Shown: one piece after another, positions 1 through 8,288 of the stretch
How the letters are laid out: each line of letters starts with the position of its first letter
Numbering within the stretch: the stretch's first letter is position 1
Assembly (NCBI GenBank): GCA_028876385.1
Contig: JAGWSF010000041.1
Span: forward strand, 1 to 49,743
Source: Acidobacteriota bacterium
GTDB lineage: Bacteria; Actinomycetota; Acidimicrobiia; Acidimicrobiales; Palsa-688
Direction: 5' to 3'
Length of the DNA stretch: 49,743 nucleotides
Position numbers and translations under genes: made by a program
The notes under the pieces: model-generated
Seen by the model: only the letters and a program-made list of their open reading frames with translations
Told to the model about the DNA's origin: nothing
The model's database searches: none

Positions 1-75
1 ATCCAAGACGTCCGCTGGCCCGATCAGGCGGCCATCGCCCGCCGCCGGCTGACCCCCGACAACGCCGCCGGCTGA
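1..75 (+). CDS. C-terminal end of an unidentified protein (partial)
   Basis: Frame 1 is open from the window edge for 24 codons and ends in TGA. The visible tail has the look of coding sequence (DVRWPDQAAIARRRL), but it is too short to assign a family. The stop codon lies inside the first copy of a 23-bp tandem repeat, and a strong hairpin follows about 55 bases downstream, as expected for the end of a transcription unit facing the minus-strand lipid genes. It could also be chance open sequence, so confidence is low. Confidence 0.35.
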   Translation: MQDVRWPDQAAIARRRLTPDNAAG

Positions 76-127
76 GCTTCGACACCGCCGCCGGCTGAGC
101 TTCGACACCGCCGCCGGCTTCGACAGC
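64..127. repeat. 23-bp tandem repeat, two and a partial copies
   Basis: Two exact 23-bp copies run from 64-86 and 87-109. A third copy at 110-127 has lost five internal bases (TGAGC). The first copy contains the stop codon of the partial upstream gene. Confidence 0.85.
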
Positions 128-130
128 TGC

Positions 131-163
131 GGCCCGCGCCGGGCCGTTACTCGGGCGCGGGCC
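131..163. terminator. GC-rich hairpin between convergent genes
   Basis: GGCCCGCGC (131-139) pairs perfectly with GCGCGGGCC (155-163) around a 15-base loop. It sits between the end of the plus-strand fragment and the end of the minus-strand methyltransferase, so it probably works in both directions. No T-tract follows, which is common in GC-rich actinobacteria. Confidence 0.6.
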
Positions 164-204
164 GACCGGCTGCTGGGTCGAGGCCACCACCGACCGAGGA
201 GGGC

Positions 205-1482
205 CTAGCTCGTGGTCTTGACCTCCCGGCGCGGCCACTCCAGGCGGCCCAGAGGCAGGCCCGAGCCGCCATGCTCGTCGGTGCGCACGGCGAGAACCTG
301 GTGCAACTCGATGCGCCGCTGCGTGAAGCCGAGGCGGCTGCCGGCCAGATAGAGGCGCCACACCCGGGCGGTGGCTTCGCCGACCTCGGCGACGGCCTCG
401 TCCCAGTGGGCGTCGAGGTTGGCTCCCCACGCAGCACACGTTCGGGCGTAGTGCTCCCTGAAGTTCTCCTCATGGCGGACCTCGAAACCGTGGTCCTGGA
501 TGGCCGAAACGATGGTGCCTACCGCCTCCAGCTCCCCGTCGGGGAACACGTAGCGGTTGATGAAGCCACCGGTCCGGGCCGGCGCGGAAGTCACGGGGCG
601 GGTGATGCAGTGATTGAGGAACAGCCCCTGGGGACGAACCTTGGAAGCCAGGAAAGTGACGTAGGAGTTCAGATTGCTGGCCCCGATGTGCTCGGTGAGG
701 CCGATGCTGCTGACTGCGTCGAAACCGGACTCGGAGACGTTGCGATAGTCGTCATGGCGGATCTCGGCCCGGTCGGACAACCCGAGATGGGCGATGCGCT
801 TCTGACCCCACTCGGCCTGTTGGCGGGAGAGTGTCACCCCCAGCACCTCCACCCCGTAGTTGGCGGCGGCGTGGACGACCATGGTTCCCCACCCGCAGCC
901 CACATCGAGGAGGCGCTGGCCGGGCTGGAGGCCGAGCTTGCGGCAGACGAGATCGACCTTCTCCTCCTGGGCCTCCTCGAGGGTCGCCCCCTCATCGGGA
1001 TACACCGCGCAGGTGTAGGCCATGGACGGGCCCAACAGCCACTCGTAGAAGCGGTTGGACACGTCGTAGTGGTGGCTGATGGCCTTCGAGTCCCGTTTCA
1101 GCGAGTGCCTCAAGCCCCACCACAGGCCCGGACGGGTCTCCTGGGGGGGCGGCGGGATGGGCTTCAGGATCCCCGGCCCGAGGCCCTGCAGGACCCGCAA
1201 CCGGTCGGACCATGTGAGCGACCCGATGTGCTCTCCGGCCAGCATCATGAGCACCGTGAACATGTCACCCTCGACGTCGAGATACCCCGCCACATAGGCC
1301 CGGGCCAGGCCCAGGTCACTCGGCGCGGTGGCCACGTAGTTCAGGGCCCTCGCATCGTTGATACGGATGGTGCACATGGCGTCCGAGGGGCCGGCCCGGC
1401 TCCCGTCGAAAGCCACGAAAGCCAGTGGCAGACCTTGTGCCACGACGTCGGACAGTACGGATGCGATTTTGGGACGGGACAT
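205..1482 (-). CDS. tmsB: 10-methyl fatty acid synthesis methyltransferase (TmsB/BfaB type, cyclopropane synthase family)
   Basis: This SAM-dependent enzyme of the cyclopropane-fatty-acyl-phospholipid synthase family has 425 residues. The SAM-binding loop LLDVGCGWGT is at residues 191-200, preceded by the family block HHYDVSNRFYEWLLGP and the YTCAVY segment near residue 158. The ATG at 1482 was chosen over a GTG at 1518 because AGAGGAG lies 11 bases upstream and the longer form would overlap the preceding gene. It lies directly behind a FAD-binding oxidase. That pairing is the hallmark of 10-methyl-branched (tuberculostearic-type) acid synthesis: the methyltransferase adds a 10-methylene group to oleoyl chains of phospholipids and the flavoprotein reduces it. 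On sequence alone a plain cyclopropane synthase is possible; the neighbour makes the 10-methyl role more likely. Confidence 0.85.
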   Translation of the reverse strand: MSRPKIASVLSDVVAQGLPLAFVAFDGSRAGPSDAMCTIRINDARALNYVATAPSDLGLARAYVAGYLDVEGDMFTVLMMLAGEHIGSLTWSDRLRVLQGLGPGILKPIPPPPQETRPGLWWGLRHSLKRDSKAISHHYDVSNRFYEWLLGPSMAYTCAVYPDEGATLEEAQEEKVDLVCRKLGLQPGQRLLDVGCGWGTMVVHAAANYGVEVLGVTLSRQQAEWGQKRIAHLGLSDRAEIRHDDYRNVSESGFDAVSSIGLTEHIGASNLNSYVTFLASKVRPQGLFLNHCITRPVTSAPARTGGFINRYVFPDGELEAVGTIVSAIQDHGFEVRHEENFREHYARTCAAWGANLDAHWDEAVAEVGEATARVWRLYLAGSRLGFTQRRIELHQVLAVRTDEHGGSGLPLGRLEWPRREVKTTS

Positions 1483-1499
1483 GCGCTGCAAGACTCCTC

Positions 1500-2924
1500 T
1501 CAACGGGCGCCGACGCACTTTGCGTAAAGGTCGTGGAGCCGACCGTCGGGATCGTAACGGCTCTTGAGGCCGCGGTAGAACGGACCGTTGTAGAGCTCCC
1601 AGAACCGGTCACGGTCGTAGAACACGGTGGAGTAGAGGGATTTGCGGCCGCCCAGGCGGTCGACCTCCTGCTCCACCCAGCGGTTGTGATGAGCCGGGTC
1701 CATCCCCGCCTCCAGGGGCACGCTGGCCCAGAACCCGACGTTCACGTAGAGATGCTCGGGGTCGAGGCGGTAGAGCTCCCAGGTGTCTTCCGGGCTCCGC
1801 TGGCGTAGGGGGCACAGCCAGAACGGCGAGATGGGCACCTCACGCTGGAACGAGTCGAGAAACTCCTCCACGCGCGCCAGGGGCAGCTCGACGTCTTGAA
1901 TGACGTTCTCACGCGGGGGCAGGCCCCGGCGGGCGTCGATCCGGGCCTTCCAACGGTGGCGCTCCTCGAAAGCCATGATCTTCCAGTAGGTGTCGCTGCG
2001 CAGAAAACGCGGGCCGGCCAGCCGGCGAACCATCTGGTTCTGGGCGTAGAAGGCCCTGGAGCACCAGAACCAGTCGGTGTCCCACCTCCACAGGTAGTTG
2101 CGCACCGTGAGCCAGTCCTCACGGCGGCTCTGGACGGAGCGGTAGTAGATGTCATGGTGGGTGTAGTCGCTGGTCCGCGGGGCCGAGTCGCTCCACCCGC
2201 CGAGAGTCAGGTAGCACTCCTCGCGGGTAAAGACGGTTCCGTCGACGAAATCGACCGGCTCGCCGTCATGACGGCGCGATTCGCACACCTCGGCCATCGT
2301 GGCGAGCAGGTCGGAGGTCCGGGTGAAGCGGAGGTGGCGCAGGTGTACGTAGGGGTGCACCTCCTCGAGCTCGATGCGGAGCCGTAGGGCGTAGCCGAGC
2401 GAGCCGTAGGAGTTGGGGAAACCGAAGAACAGGTCCCGGTGAGGCCCTTCCCGGCTGGCGGTCAACACCTCCCCCGAACCGGTGAGAATGTCCATTTCGA
2501 TGACCGACTCGTGGGGCATGCCGTTGCGGAACGACGAGCTCTCGATCCCCAGTCCGGTCACCGCCCCACCCAGGGTGATGGTCTTCAACTCGGGGACCAC
2601 GAGGGGCATCAGGCCGAACGGGAGCAGCGCGTCGACCAGGTGCTCGTAGGTGGTCATGCCGCCCACGTCAGCCCAGCGGTTCTCGACGTCCACGTCGATC
2701 ACCCCGTCAAATGCGCCGACATCGAGACCGGCCCCGGGCGGCCCCGCCGGGGTCCGGCTCCGGAACAGATTAGAGGTCTTCTTGGCCAGGCGCACAGGTC
2801 GACCCGGTGGAATGGCCCGGTACTGCTCCTTCAGGGCCTCGACCCGGCGGACGTAGCGGTCCCATCCGGCGGTGGCCGGGACGGGCCGGCCGTCGAGTAG
2901 GGGCTGCTGATCGGCCAGTGCCAT
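1500..2924 (-). CDS. tmsA: FAD-binding oxidoreductase, 10-methylene fatty acyl reductase (TmsA/BfaA type)
   Basis: A 474-residue PCMH-type flavoprotein, related to the delta-24-sterol reductase/FAD-linked oxidase group. The FAD-domain signature is visible in VDVDVENRWADVGGMTTYE and in the TLGGAVTGLGIESSSFRNG block at about residues 115-135. The C-terminal half is the substrate domain. Family knowledge: the actinobacterial homologue next to a cyclopropane synthase-like methyltransferase reduces the 10-methylene intermediate to a 10-methyl branch. Here it is immediately upstream of that methyltransferase, with 17 bases between them. The ATG start has TAGCTT six bases upstream, so the mRNA is probably leaderless; that hexamer begins with the stop codon of the preceding gene. 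Confidence is high for the family and moderate for the exact step. Confidence 0.82.
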   Translation of the reverse strand: MALADQQPLLDGRPVPATAGWDRYVRRVEALKEQYRAIPPGRPVRLAKKTSNLFRSRTPAGPPGAGLDVGAFDGVIDVDVENRWADVGGMTTYEHLVDALLPFGLMPLVVPELKTITLGGAVTGLGIESSSFRNGMPHESVIEMDILTGSGEVLTASREGPHRDLFFGFPNSYGSLGYALRLRIELEEVHPYVHLRHLRFTRTSDLLATMAEVCESRRHDGEPVDFVDGTVFTREECYLTLGGWSDSAPRTSDYTHHDIYYRSVQSRREDWLTVRNYLWRWDTDWFWCSRAFYAQNQMVRRLAGPRFLRSDTYWKIMAFEERHRWKARIDARRGLPPRENVIQDVELPLARVEEFLDSFQREVPISPFWLCPLRQRSPEDTWELYRLDPEHLYVNVGFWASVPLEAGMDPAHHNRWVEQEVDRLGGRKSLYSTVFYDRDRFWELYNGPFYRGLKSRYDPDGRLHDLYAKCVGAR

Positions 2925-2930
2925 CCCCCG

Positions 2931-2936
2931 AAGCTA
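2931..2936 (-). promoter_or_regulatory. -10 element of the tmsA-like gene
   Basis: TAGCTT ends six bases before the ATG at 2924, the leaderless arrangement. Its first three bases are the TAG stop of the upstream gene. Confidence 0.5.
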
Positions 2937-4079
2937 CCCCTTGTCCGCCTCGGCCGAGAGACCTTCGGCCAGCCGCGAGGCCGCCTCGATGTAACCCTCG
3001 ACCAGATCCATCACCACCTGGCCGGCCGGGCGGGTGGTGTTCATCTGGCCTACGGCCTGGCCCACGAAGTAGTTGATGAGCTGCCGGGCGCCCGGAGCCG
3101 ACGCCGCGCTGCGGGCGATACGGGCCTCCGCCTCGGCGACGAGCAGCGACTGCAGCGGCATCCCGAGCGGATCCGGGGTATCGGTCCGGTCCCATTCGTC
3201 GGTCCACGCCGAGCGCAGCTGGCGGGCCGGCTTACCGGTCTTGGAGCGGGACCGCACGGTGTCGGCCGAGCTGGCCGCCAGGAACTTCTCCTTGACGACC
3301 GGGTGGGTCTCGGCCTCTTCGGTGGTCAGCCACACCGAACCACACCACACGCCGGCGGCCCCGAGGGCCAGGGCCGCCGCCACCTGGCGGCCGTCGGCGA
3401 TACCTCCCGCGGCCAGGACCGGCAATGGCGCCACCGCGTCCACGACCTGGGGTACGAGAACCATGGTTCCGATCTCCCCGGTATGGCCGCCCGCCTCAGA
3501 TCCCTGGGCGATGATCAGGTCGACGCCGGCGTCGCGCTGACGGCGGGCATGTTCGGGTTTGCCCACCAACCCGGCTACGACCAGCCCTCGGGTGTGGGCC
3601 TCCACCACGAGGTGATCGGGGGCCGGGCCCAGGGCGTTGGCGATGAGCTTCACCTTCGGGTGTCGCCAGACCACCTCGAGGAGGTCCTGGGCGCTGCGGT
3701 TGGAGAACGGTACGGGGCGCTCGCCCCGGGGCCGGTGGGGCTCCTCCGGCAGGGGGCCCACCCCGTAGCGTTCGAGGATGTCGTCGACGAAAGCCCGGTG
3801 CTCCGCGGGCAGTAGCGACTGCGCCTGGCCGGCGTTCAAGCCCCCGGATTCGTCACCGACGTAGCGGGCCGGAATGATGACGTCCACCCCATAGCCGCGC
3901 TCCCCCACCTCCTGGTCGAGCCAGTCGAGAGCCACCTCGAGCTGCTCGGGGCTGTAGGCCACCGCACCGAGCACACCGAGGCCGCCGGCGCGGGTGACCG
4001 CCGCCACGACGTCGCGGCAGTGGCTGAACGCGAGGATGGGGAACTCGATTCCGAGCAGATCACATACGGCGGTTCGCAT
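2934..4079 (-). CDS. nitronate monooxygenase family FMN-dependent enzyme
   Basis: A 381-residue TIM-barrel flavoenzyme of the nitronate monooxygenase/2-nitropropane dioxygenase family. Visible family blocks are the N-terminal FPILAFSHCRDVVAAVTRAGGLGVLGA, the central AGVDLIIAQGSEAGGHTG with its conserved His, and PVLAAGGIADGRQVAAALALGAAGVWCG, which binds the FMN phosphate. The ATG at 4079 begins the conserved protein (MRTAVCDLLGIEFPI); an in-frame extension upstream is non-conserved arginine-rich sequence. TATGGT lies six bases before the ATG, so translation is probably leaderless. Many members act on unknown substrates. Its position upstream of tmsAB may be operonic, but tmsA has its own promoter-like hexamer, so a shared role in lipid modification is not established. 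Confidence 0.85.
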   Translation of the reverse strand: MRTAVCDLLGIEFPILAFSHCRDVVAAVTRAGGLGVLGAVAYSPEQLEVALDWLDQEVGERGYGVDVIIPARYVGDESGGLNAGQAQSLLPAEHRAFVDDILERYGVGPLPEEPHRPRGERPVPFSNRSAQDLLEVVWRHPKVKLIANALGPAPDHLVVEAHTRGLVVAGLVGKPEHARRQRDAGVDLIIAQGSEAGGHTGEIGTMVLVPQVVDAVAPLPVLAAGGIADGRQVAAALALGAAGVWCGSVWLTTEEAETHPVVKEKFLAASSADTVRSRSKTGKPARQLRSAWTDEWDRTDTPDPLGMPLQSLLVAEAEARIARSAASAPGARQLINYFVGQAVGQMNTTRPAGQVVMDLVEGYIEAASRLAEGLSAEADKG

Positions 4080-4085
4080 GCGCCA

Positions 4086-4091
4086 ACCATA
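4086..4091 (-). promoter_or_regulatory. -10 element of the nitronate monooxygenase-like gene
   Basis: TATGGT ends six bases before the ATG at 4079. Confidence 0.5.
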
Positions 4092-4153
4092 GGGACCGGC
4101 CGCCGCCGAATGAAGTGGCGCCGACCCCCGCCAGCCGACACCCTGGGTCGGAC

Positions 4154-4942
4154 ATGGATGACATTTACACGCACGGCCATTCCGAGCCGGTGCTGCGCAG
4201 CCACCGGTCGCGCGCCGCCGCCGATTCAGCCGCCTACCTGCTCCCCCGGCTCCATCCGGGCCAGGACCTGCTCGACGTGGGCTGTGGCCCGGGGTCAATC
4301 ACCAACGACCTGGCGGCGCTCGTCGCACCGGGCCGGACCGTCGGCGTCGACCGGTCAGCGGCGGTGATCGCGGAGGCCGCCGCCGGGGCCCGCCACGGGG
4401 CGGTGTTCTCGATCGGGGACGTCTACGGGCTGGAGTTTCCCCCCGCCTCGTTCGACGTGGTCCACGCCCACCAGGTCCTGCAGCATCTGACCGACCCGGT
4501 ACGGGCTCTGCATGAGATGCACCGGGTTCTGCGTCCCGGCGGTTGGTTGGCGGTGCGCGACGCCGTCTACCGCTCGTTCGTATGGTATCCCGACCACGAC
4601 ATGCTCAGCAGGTGGCTGGAGCTCTACCACGCCGTCTGCCAACGCAACGGCGCCGACGCCGACGCCGGCCGGCGCCTCCCCTCGTGGGTGGCGGCCGCCG
4701 GATTCGAGGACCTTGAGGTATCGAGCTCCAACTGGACTTACGCCGACCCGTCCTCGGTGCGGTGGTGGGCCGACGTCTGGGCCGAACGCAGCACCGGCTC
4801 CGGTTTCGCCGAGCAGGCGGTGCAATACGGTCTCGCCACTCGGAGGGAGCTACAGGCGCTCAGCGCTGGTTGGCGGGAGTGGGGGGCACACCCCGACGCC
4901 ATCTTCGTGGTCGTCAACGTCGAGGTCGTGGCCCGGGCGTGA
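4154..4942 (+). CDS. class I SAM-dependent methyltransferase
   Basis: A 262-residue Rossmann-fold methyltransferase (Methyltransf_11/UbiE-like). Motif I is LLDVGCGPGSITNDL, motif II includes TVGVDRSAAVI, and the post-I region FDVVHAHQVLQHLTDPVRALHEMHRVLRPGG is canonical. The ATG at 4154 gives MDDIYTHGHSEPVLRSHRSR, a typical start for this group; a GTG 39 bases upstream adds only a basic, non-conserved stretch. It is divergent from the nitronate monooxygenase gene and convergent with the next gene. The acceptor cannot be read from sequence; quinone, sterol or small-molecule substrates are all possible. Confidence 0.85.
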   Translation: MDDIYTHGHSEPVLRSHRSRAAADSAAYLLPRLHPGQDLLDVGCGPGSITNDLAALVAPGRTVGVDRSAAVIAEAAAGARHGAVFSIGDVYGLEFPPASFDVVHAHQVLQHLTDPVRALHEMHRVLRPGGWLAVRDAVYRSFVWYPDHDMLSRWLELYHAVCQRNGADADAGRRLPSWVAAAGFEDLEVSSSNWTYADPSSVRWWADVWAERSTGSGFAEQAVQYGLATRRELQALSAGWREWGAHPDAIFVVVNVEVVARA

Positions 4943-4987
4943 ACCGTGGCCTCCGAGAAGGCGGGCGGTTCTGACAGAATCCGCTCC

Positions 4988-5953
4988 TCAATCGCCGTTC
5001 AGGGTGGGCAGCAGCTCCTTGGCCGACCATTCGATGAAGCTCTCCTGGTGAGCCCCGCCGATCTGGCACAGCGCCACGTCGGTGAAGCCGGCATCGGTGA
5101 ATCGCCGCACCGCCCCCACGAAGTCCTCGACGGTGTCGCCGCACGGTATGGAAGCGGTGATGTCATCCGCACGCACGTACTGCGAGGCCGCCTCGAAGGC
5201 GGCCGTGCCGGGCAGTTCGGAGTTGACCTTCCAACCGCCGCCGAACCAGGAGAAGGTCTCCAGGGCCCGGGCGACGGCCGCCCCGCGGTCGGGGTCGTAG
5301 GCCACGGGCACCTGGGCCACCTTGGCCTTGCCGGGGCCGGCGGCTCGGTCGAACGCTTGGACGAGCTGTTCCTTGGGTTCCACGGCGATCAGGACGTCGG
5401 CCACGGACGCCGCCAGCTCGACCGACTGCGCGCCCGACACGGCCACGCCCAACCTGATGGGCTGGTCGGGGAGGTCCCACAGCTTGGCCGAGTCCACCTC
5501 GAAGTGCCGCCCCCGGTAGTTGACGTAATCGCCGGACCACAGGGCCCGGATGATCTCGATGGCTTCCGACAGCATCTCGTGACGGGTGTTGACGGGGGGC
5601 CAGGCGCCTCCCACCACGTGCTCGTTGAGGTTCTCGCCGGCCCCCAGACCGAGCGTGAAGCGGCTGTCGGACAGCAGAGCGACGGTCGCCGCCTTCTGGG
5701 CGACCACCGCCGGGTGGTAGCGCTTGATGGGGCAGGTCACGTAGGTCATCAGCTCGATGCGCTCGGTGGCCTGAGCGGCGGCGCCCAGCACCGACCACGC
5801 GTAGGGAGAGTGGCCCATGGCGTCCACCCACGGGAAGTAGTGGTCGGATATGACGGCGAAGTCGTAACCGTGGCGCTCGGCCGCCTGAACGTCCCGGACC
5901 AACTCCTTGGGTCCCGCCTGCTCGCACATCATGGTGTAGCCGATCCTGGTCAT
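4988..5953 (-). CDS. LLM-class F420-dependent oxidoreductase, glucose-6-phosphate dehydrogenase-like subfamily
   Basis: A 321-residue luciferase-like TIM barrel. It carries the features of the F420-dependent glucose-6-phosphate dehydrogenase-like family: the SDHYFPWVDAMGHSPYAWSVLGA block near residues 36-58, a TYVTCPIKRYHPAVVAQKAAT segment, and LGLGAGENLNEHVVG, whose NE pair corresponds to catalytic or ligand residues in Fgd enzymes. Coenzyme F420 use is inferred from the family. The substrate is uncertain, because only part of this family oxidises glucose-6-phosphate. The start is the ATG at 5953, with TAGCGC seven bases upstream as a weak leaderless -10. A 14-bp tandem repeat fills the space between it and the upstream PhyH-like gene. 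Confidence 0.85.
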   Translation of the reverse strand: MTRIGYTMMCEQAGPKELVRDVQAAERHGYDFAVISDHYFPWVDAMGHSPYAWSVLGAAAQATERIELMTYVTCPIKRYHPAVVAQKAATVALLSDSRFTLGLGAGENLNEHVVGGAWPPVNTRHEMLSEAIEIIRALWSGDYVNYRGRHFEVDSAKLWDLPDQPIRLGVAVSGAQSVELAASVADVLIAVEPKEQLVQAFDRAAGPGKAKVAQVPVAYDPDRGAAVARALETFSWFGGGWKVNSELPGTAAFEAASQYVRADDITASIPCGDTVEDFVGAVRRFTDAGFTDVALCQIGGAHQESFIEWSAKELLPTLNGD

Positions 5954-5977
5954 GCGACCAGCGCTACCCGCCCCGCC

Positions 5978-6046
5978 CGGCGGGGAAACGGCGGCGGGGA
6001 AACGGCGGCGGGGAATCGGCGGGGGGAAACCTCGGCAGGAAATCGG
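5978..6046. repeat. 14-bp tandem repeat (minisatellite)
   Basis: CGGCGGGGAAACGG is repeated at 5978-5991 and 5992-6005, with one change at 6006-6019. Two to three further degraded copies extend to about 6046. The array lies between the PhyH-like stop and the start of the downstream F420-type gene, about 25 bases upstream of that start. Confidence 0.8.
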
Positions 6047-6077
6047 CGGCGACCGGCGCCCGGCTCAGATGGCCCGC

Positions 6078-6821
6078 TCAGATGACCGGGCGGTGGGCCC
6101 CGATGGAAGGCGGCTGGAAGAACAGACGCCGCCTTTCGGGCATGGCCGCGACCACGTCGGGGGGCGCCGCCGGATTCACCTCCCACGCCGAGTTACCCGG
6201 CGAGTATTTGAGCATGACCACCAGGCGGTCCTCGTCTCCGTGCCACGGAATCGTGCAGTGCACGAGCGCCTCGGTGAACACGAGCAGCGAGCCGGCCGGT
6301 TGGGCCACCTCCACGACCAGCGACTCGGCACCTTCGGGGAGCGGCTCGCAAGCCTTGTGGCTACCCGGGATGCAACCGAATCCGCCGCCGCCGGGCCTGC
6401 CGTCGACCAGCGACCAGGAGAAGGCCAGCAGGCCGCTGCGCAGCGAGCCGAGCCGACTCAACCAGTACTGGGCCGGGTCGAAGGGCTCAGCCGGTCCGTG
6501 CAGCCCGAGACCGGCGGTGCCCGGGGCCATGACGATCCCGTAGGCGTGGTCGAGGCGCACGTGAGCTCCGATGAGATCGCCCAGGACCGCCACCACCCAC
6601 GGGTGGTCCACCAGTTCCCCGAACGCCGGATCCCAGCCGAACATGGCGCCGCCCTGGCCGAAGCGCTGCCGCTCGAGGGTCGCGTCCGGCCGGGGCAGCC
6701 GCTGACGCGAGACCGCCGAGCGAAGGCGCTGGACGGCGGCCTCGTCGAGAGCCCGGTCGAGCAGCAGGTACCCGTCCACGTCGAACCGGTAGCGCTGAAG
6801 CGGGCTGAGTCCCCCCGTCAT
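6078..6821 (-). CDS. phytanoyl-CoA dioxygenase (PhyH) family protein
   Basis: A 247-residue protein of the Fe(II)/2-oxoglutarate-dependent PhyH family. Recognisable segments are PGTAGLGLHGPAEPFDPAQYW, FSWSLVDGRPGGGGFGCIPGSHK and the late FTEALVHCTIPWHGDEDRL, which carries the distal His and the 2-oxoglutarate-binding Arg. The usual HxD iron motif is not obvious: the His of LHGPAE is followed by Gly-Pro-Ala rather than x-Asp. Some bacterial branches share this pattern, so activity is uncertain. A strong GAGGAGG Shine-Dalgarno lies just upstream of the ATG. The gene is divergent from the flavoprotein that follows. Confidence 0.78.
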   Translation of the reverse strand: MTGGLSPLQRYRFDVDGYLLLDRALDEAAVQRLRSAVSRQRLPRPDATLERQRFGQGGAMFGWDPAFGELVDHPWVVAVLGDLIGAHVRLDHAYGIVMAPGTAGLGLHGPAEPFDPAQYWLSRLGSLRSGLLAFSWSLVDGRPGGGGFGCIPGSHKACEPLPEGAESLVVEVAQPAGSLLVFTEALVHCTIPWHGDEDRLVVMLKYSPGNSAWEVNPAAPPDVVAAMPERRRLFFQPPSIGAHRPVI

Positions 6822-6898
6822 GATCCTCCTCGCGTCACTTGGCGACCGACAATAGGTCCGGGTGGTCGCAACTCCGCCGGCGATGCCAGCATGGACCC

Positions 6899-8173
6899 GT
6901 GGAAGCGTCCCCGGTCTGCGACGTCGTAGTGGTGGGCGGCGGACCGGCCGGGGTCTCGGCGGCCGTCACTCTCGCCCGGTCGGGGCGGCAGGTCACCATC
7001 GTCGACCGGGCCGTCTTCCCGAGGGACAAGACCTGCGGTGACGGCCTCACCGCCGCCGCTCTGCGCCGCCTGGAGCACTTGGGCCTCGACCCGCGACGGG
7101 TGGCGTCCTGGCAGCCGGTCGAGCTTGTGACGGTGGTGGCCGCGTCGGGTCAGCAGGTCGACCTGCCCCTCAGCTCGCCCGCCGGCGGTTGGTTCGCGGC
7201 GTCGGCCCGCCGTTTCGACCTCGACGCCGCCCTGATCGAACGGGCCCGGCAGAGCGGCGTGAGGGTGCTGGAGGGTCGTGCCGTGAGCGGGGTCGGGGCT
7301 TCGGGTGGGGCGGTTTCGGTAAGCCTGGAGGACGGGACCCGGCTGGAGGCGCCCTTTGTGATCGCCGCCGACGGAATGTGGTCACCGGTACGGCGCCACC
7401 TGGGCCTGAGCACCCCGGGATACCTCGGGGAGTGGCAGGCCGGCCGGCAGTACCTGACCGGCGCCGGCCCGCAGTCGCGTCGGCTGTGGGTCTGGTTCGA
7501 ACCCGACATGATCCCCGGGTACGCCTGGTCGTTCCCCTTGGCCGGTGACGTCGTGAACGTCGGCTACGGGGTGCTACGGGGCTCCCATCCGTCCCTGAGG
7601 GGCCAGAGCATCGACTGGTCGCAGCGGCGGGCTGTCGCCTCGGTCCTCGGGCCAACGGCCGCACCGGATGGCCCCTGGCGGGCGTGGCCCATCCCGACCC
7701 GTGTCGGTGCCGCACCCCTGACGGGGCTGGGGGGACGGGTCCTGTTCGTGGGCGACGCCGCCGGGGCGAGCGATTCCATGACCGGCGAGGGCATAGCTCA
7801 GGCTCTCGAAACCGGGGAAGCCGCGGCGCGCGCTATCGCCCGCCACGGGCCCGGAGATCCTTCCGGCGCAGCCAACCGCTACATCCGGGTGGTGCGCTGG
7901 AGCCTGGCTGTCGATGACCGCCTGTCCAAGAAGCTGTCCGCGGTACTGGCCCGGCCGGGCGGTTCCGGTCGGGCTCTGGCGCTGGTGGACAGGAGCGACT
8001 GGCGGAGGCGCAACTTCGCCCGCTGGATGTTCGAGGACTACCCGAGAGCGGTCCTCGTCACCCCCCACCGGTGGCAGCGCCGCATGCTCTCCCGACCCGG
8101 GGCTTACGCCGCTCTGGCTGCCACCTGGTCCCCCTCGGGCGGCGCCGCCCCCACTTCCGATGAGCCCGGCTGA
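6899..8173 (+). CDS. geranylgeranyl reductase family FAD-dependent oxidoreductase
   Basis: A flavoprotein of about 424 residues. The N-terminal dinucleotide-binding motif is VVVGGGPAGVSAAVTLARSG, followed by FPRDKTCGDGLTAAALRRL. The PxxYxWxFP signature of geranylgeranyl reductases is present as PGYAWSFP, and the second FAD motif as VLFVGDAAGASDSMTGEGIAQALETG. Family members saturate isoprenoid chains of menaquinone, carotenoid or lipid precursors. The GTG at 6899 was chosen because the protein is conserved only from EASPVCDVVVVGGG; a TTG at 6839 would extend it by 20 residues. The exact start remains uncertain, since neither has a clear Shine-Dalgarno. Confidence 0.85.
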   Translation: MEASPVCDVVVVGGGPAGVSAAVTLARSGRQVTIVDRAVFPRDKTCGDGLTAAALRRLEHLGLDPRRVASWQPVELVTVVAASGQQVDLPLSSPAGGWFAASARRFDLDAALIERARQSGVRVLEGRAVSGVGASGGAVSVSLEDGTRLEAPFVIAADGMWSPVRRHLGLSTPGYLGEWQAGRQYLTGAGPQSRRLWVWFEPDMIPGYAWSFPLAGDVVNVGYGVLRGSHPSLRGQSIDWSQRRAVASVLGPTAAPDGPWRAWPIPTRVGAAPLTGLGGRVLFVGDAAGASDSMTGEGIAQALETGEAAARAIARHGPGDPSGAANRYIRVVRWSLAVDDRLSKKLSAVLARPGGSGRALALVDRSDWRRRNFARWMFEDYPRAVLVTPHRWQRRMLSRPGAYAALAATWSPSGGAAPTSDEPG

Positions 8174-8200
8174 GCGCCGCCCGATCCCCGGGAGCGGCGC
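8174..8200. terminator. hairpin after the flavoprotein gene
   Basis: GCGCCGC (8174-8180) pairs with GCGGCGC (8194-8200) directly after the stop codon, with a 13-base loop. It is followed by AAGG rather than a T-tract. Confidence 0.45.
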
Positions 8201-8288
8201 AAGGTAGGCGGGGCACCCCCCCCGAAAGCGACCAGTCGCCCGTCTGCGGGCGGCGGTGTCCGGCTGGCTCCTACCCCTCGCGCGCAAC

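Noticed and set aside
271..1527. A 418-codon plus-strand reading frame opposite the tmsB-like gene
   Set aside because: It is antisense to a strongly conserved methyltransferase, has no domain pattern, and is rich in Gly, Val and Leu as expected from a GC-rich shadow frame.
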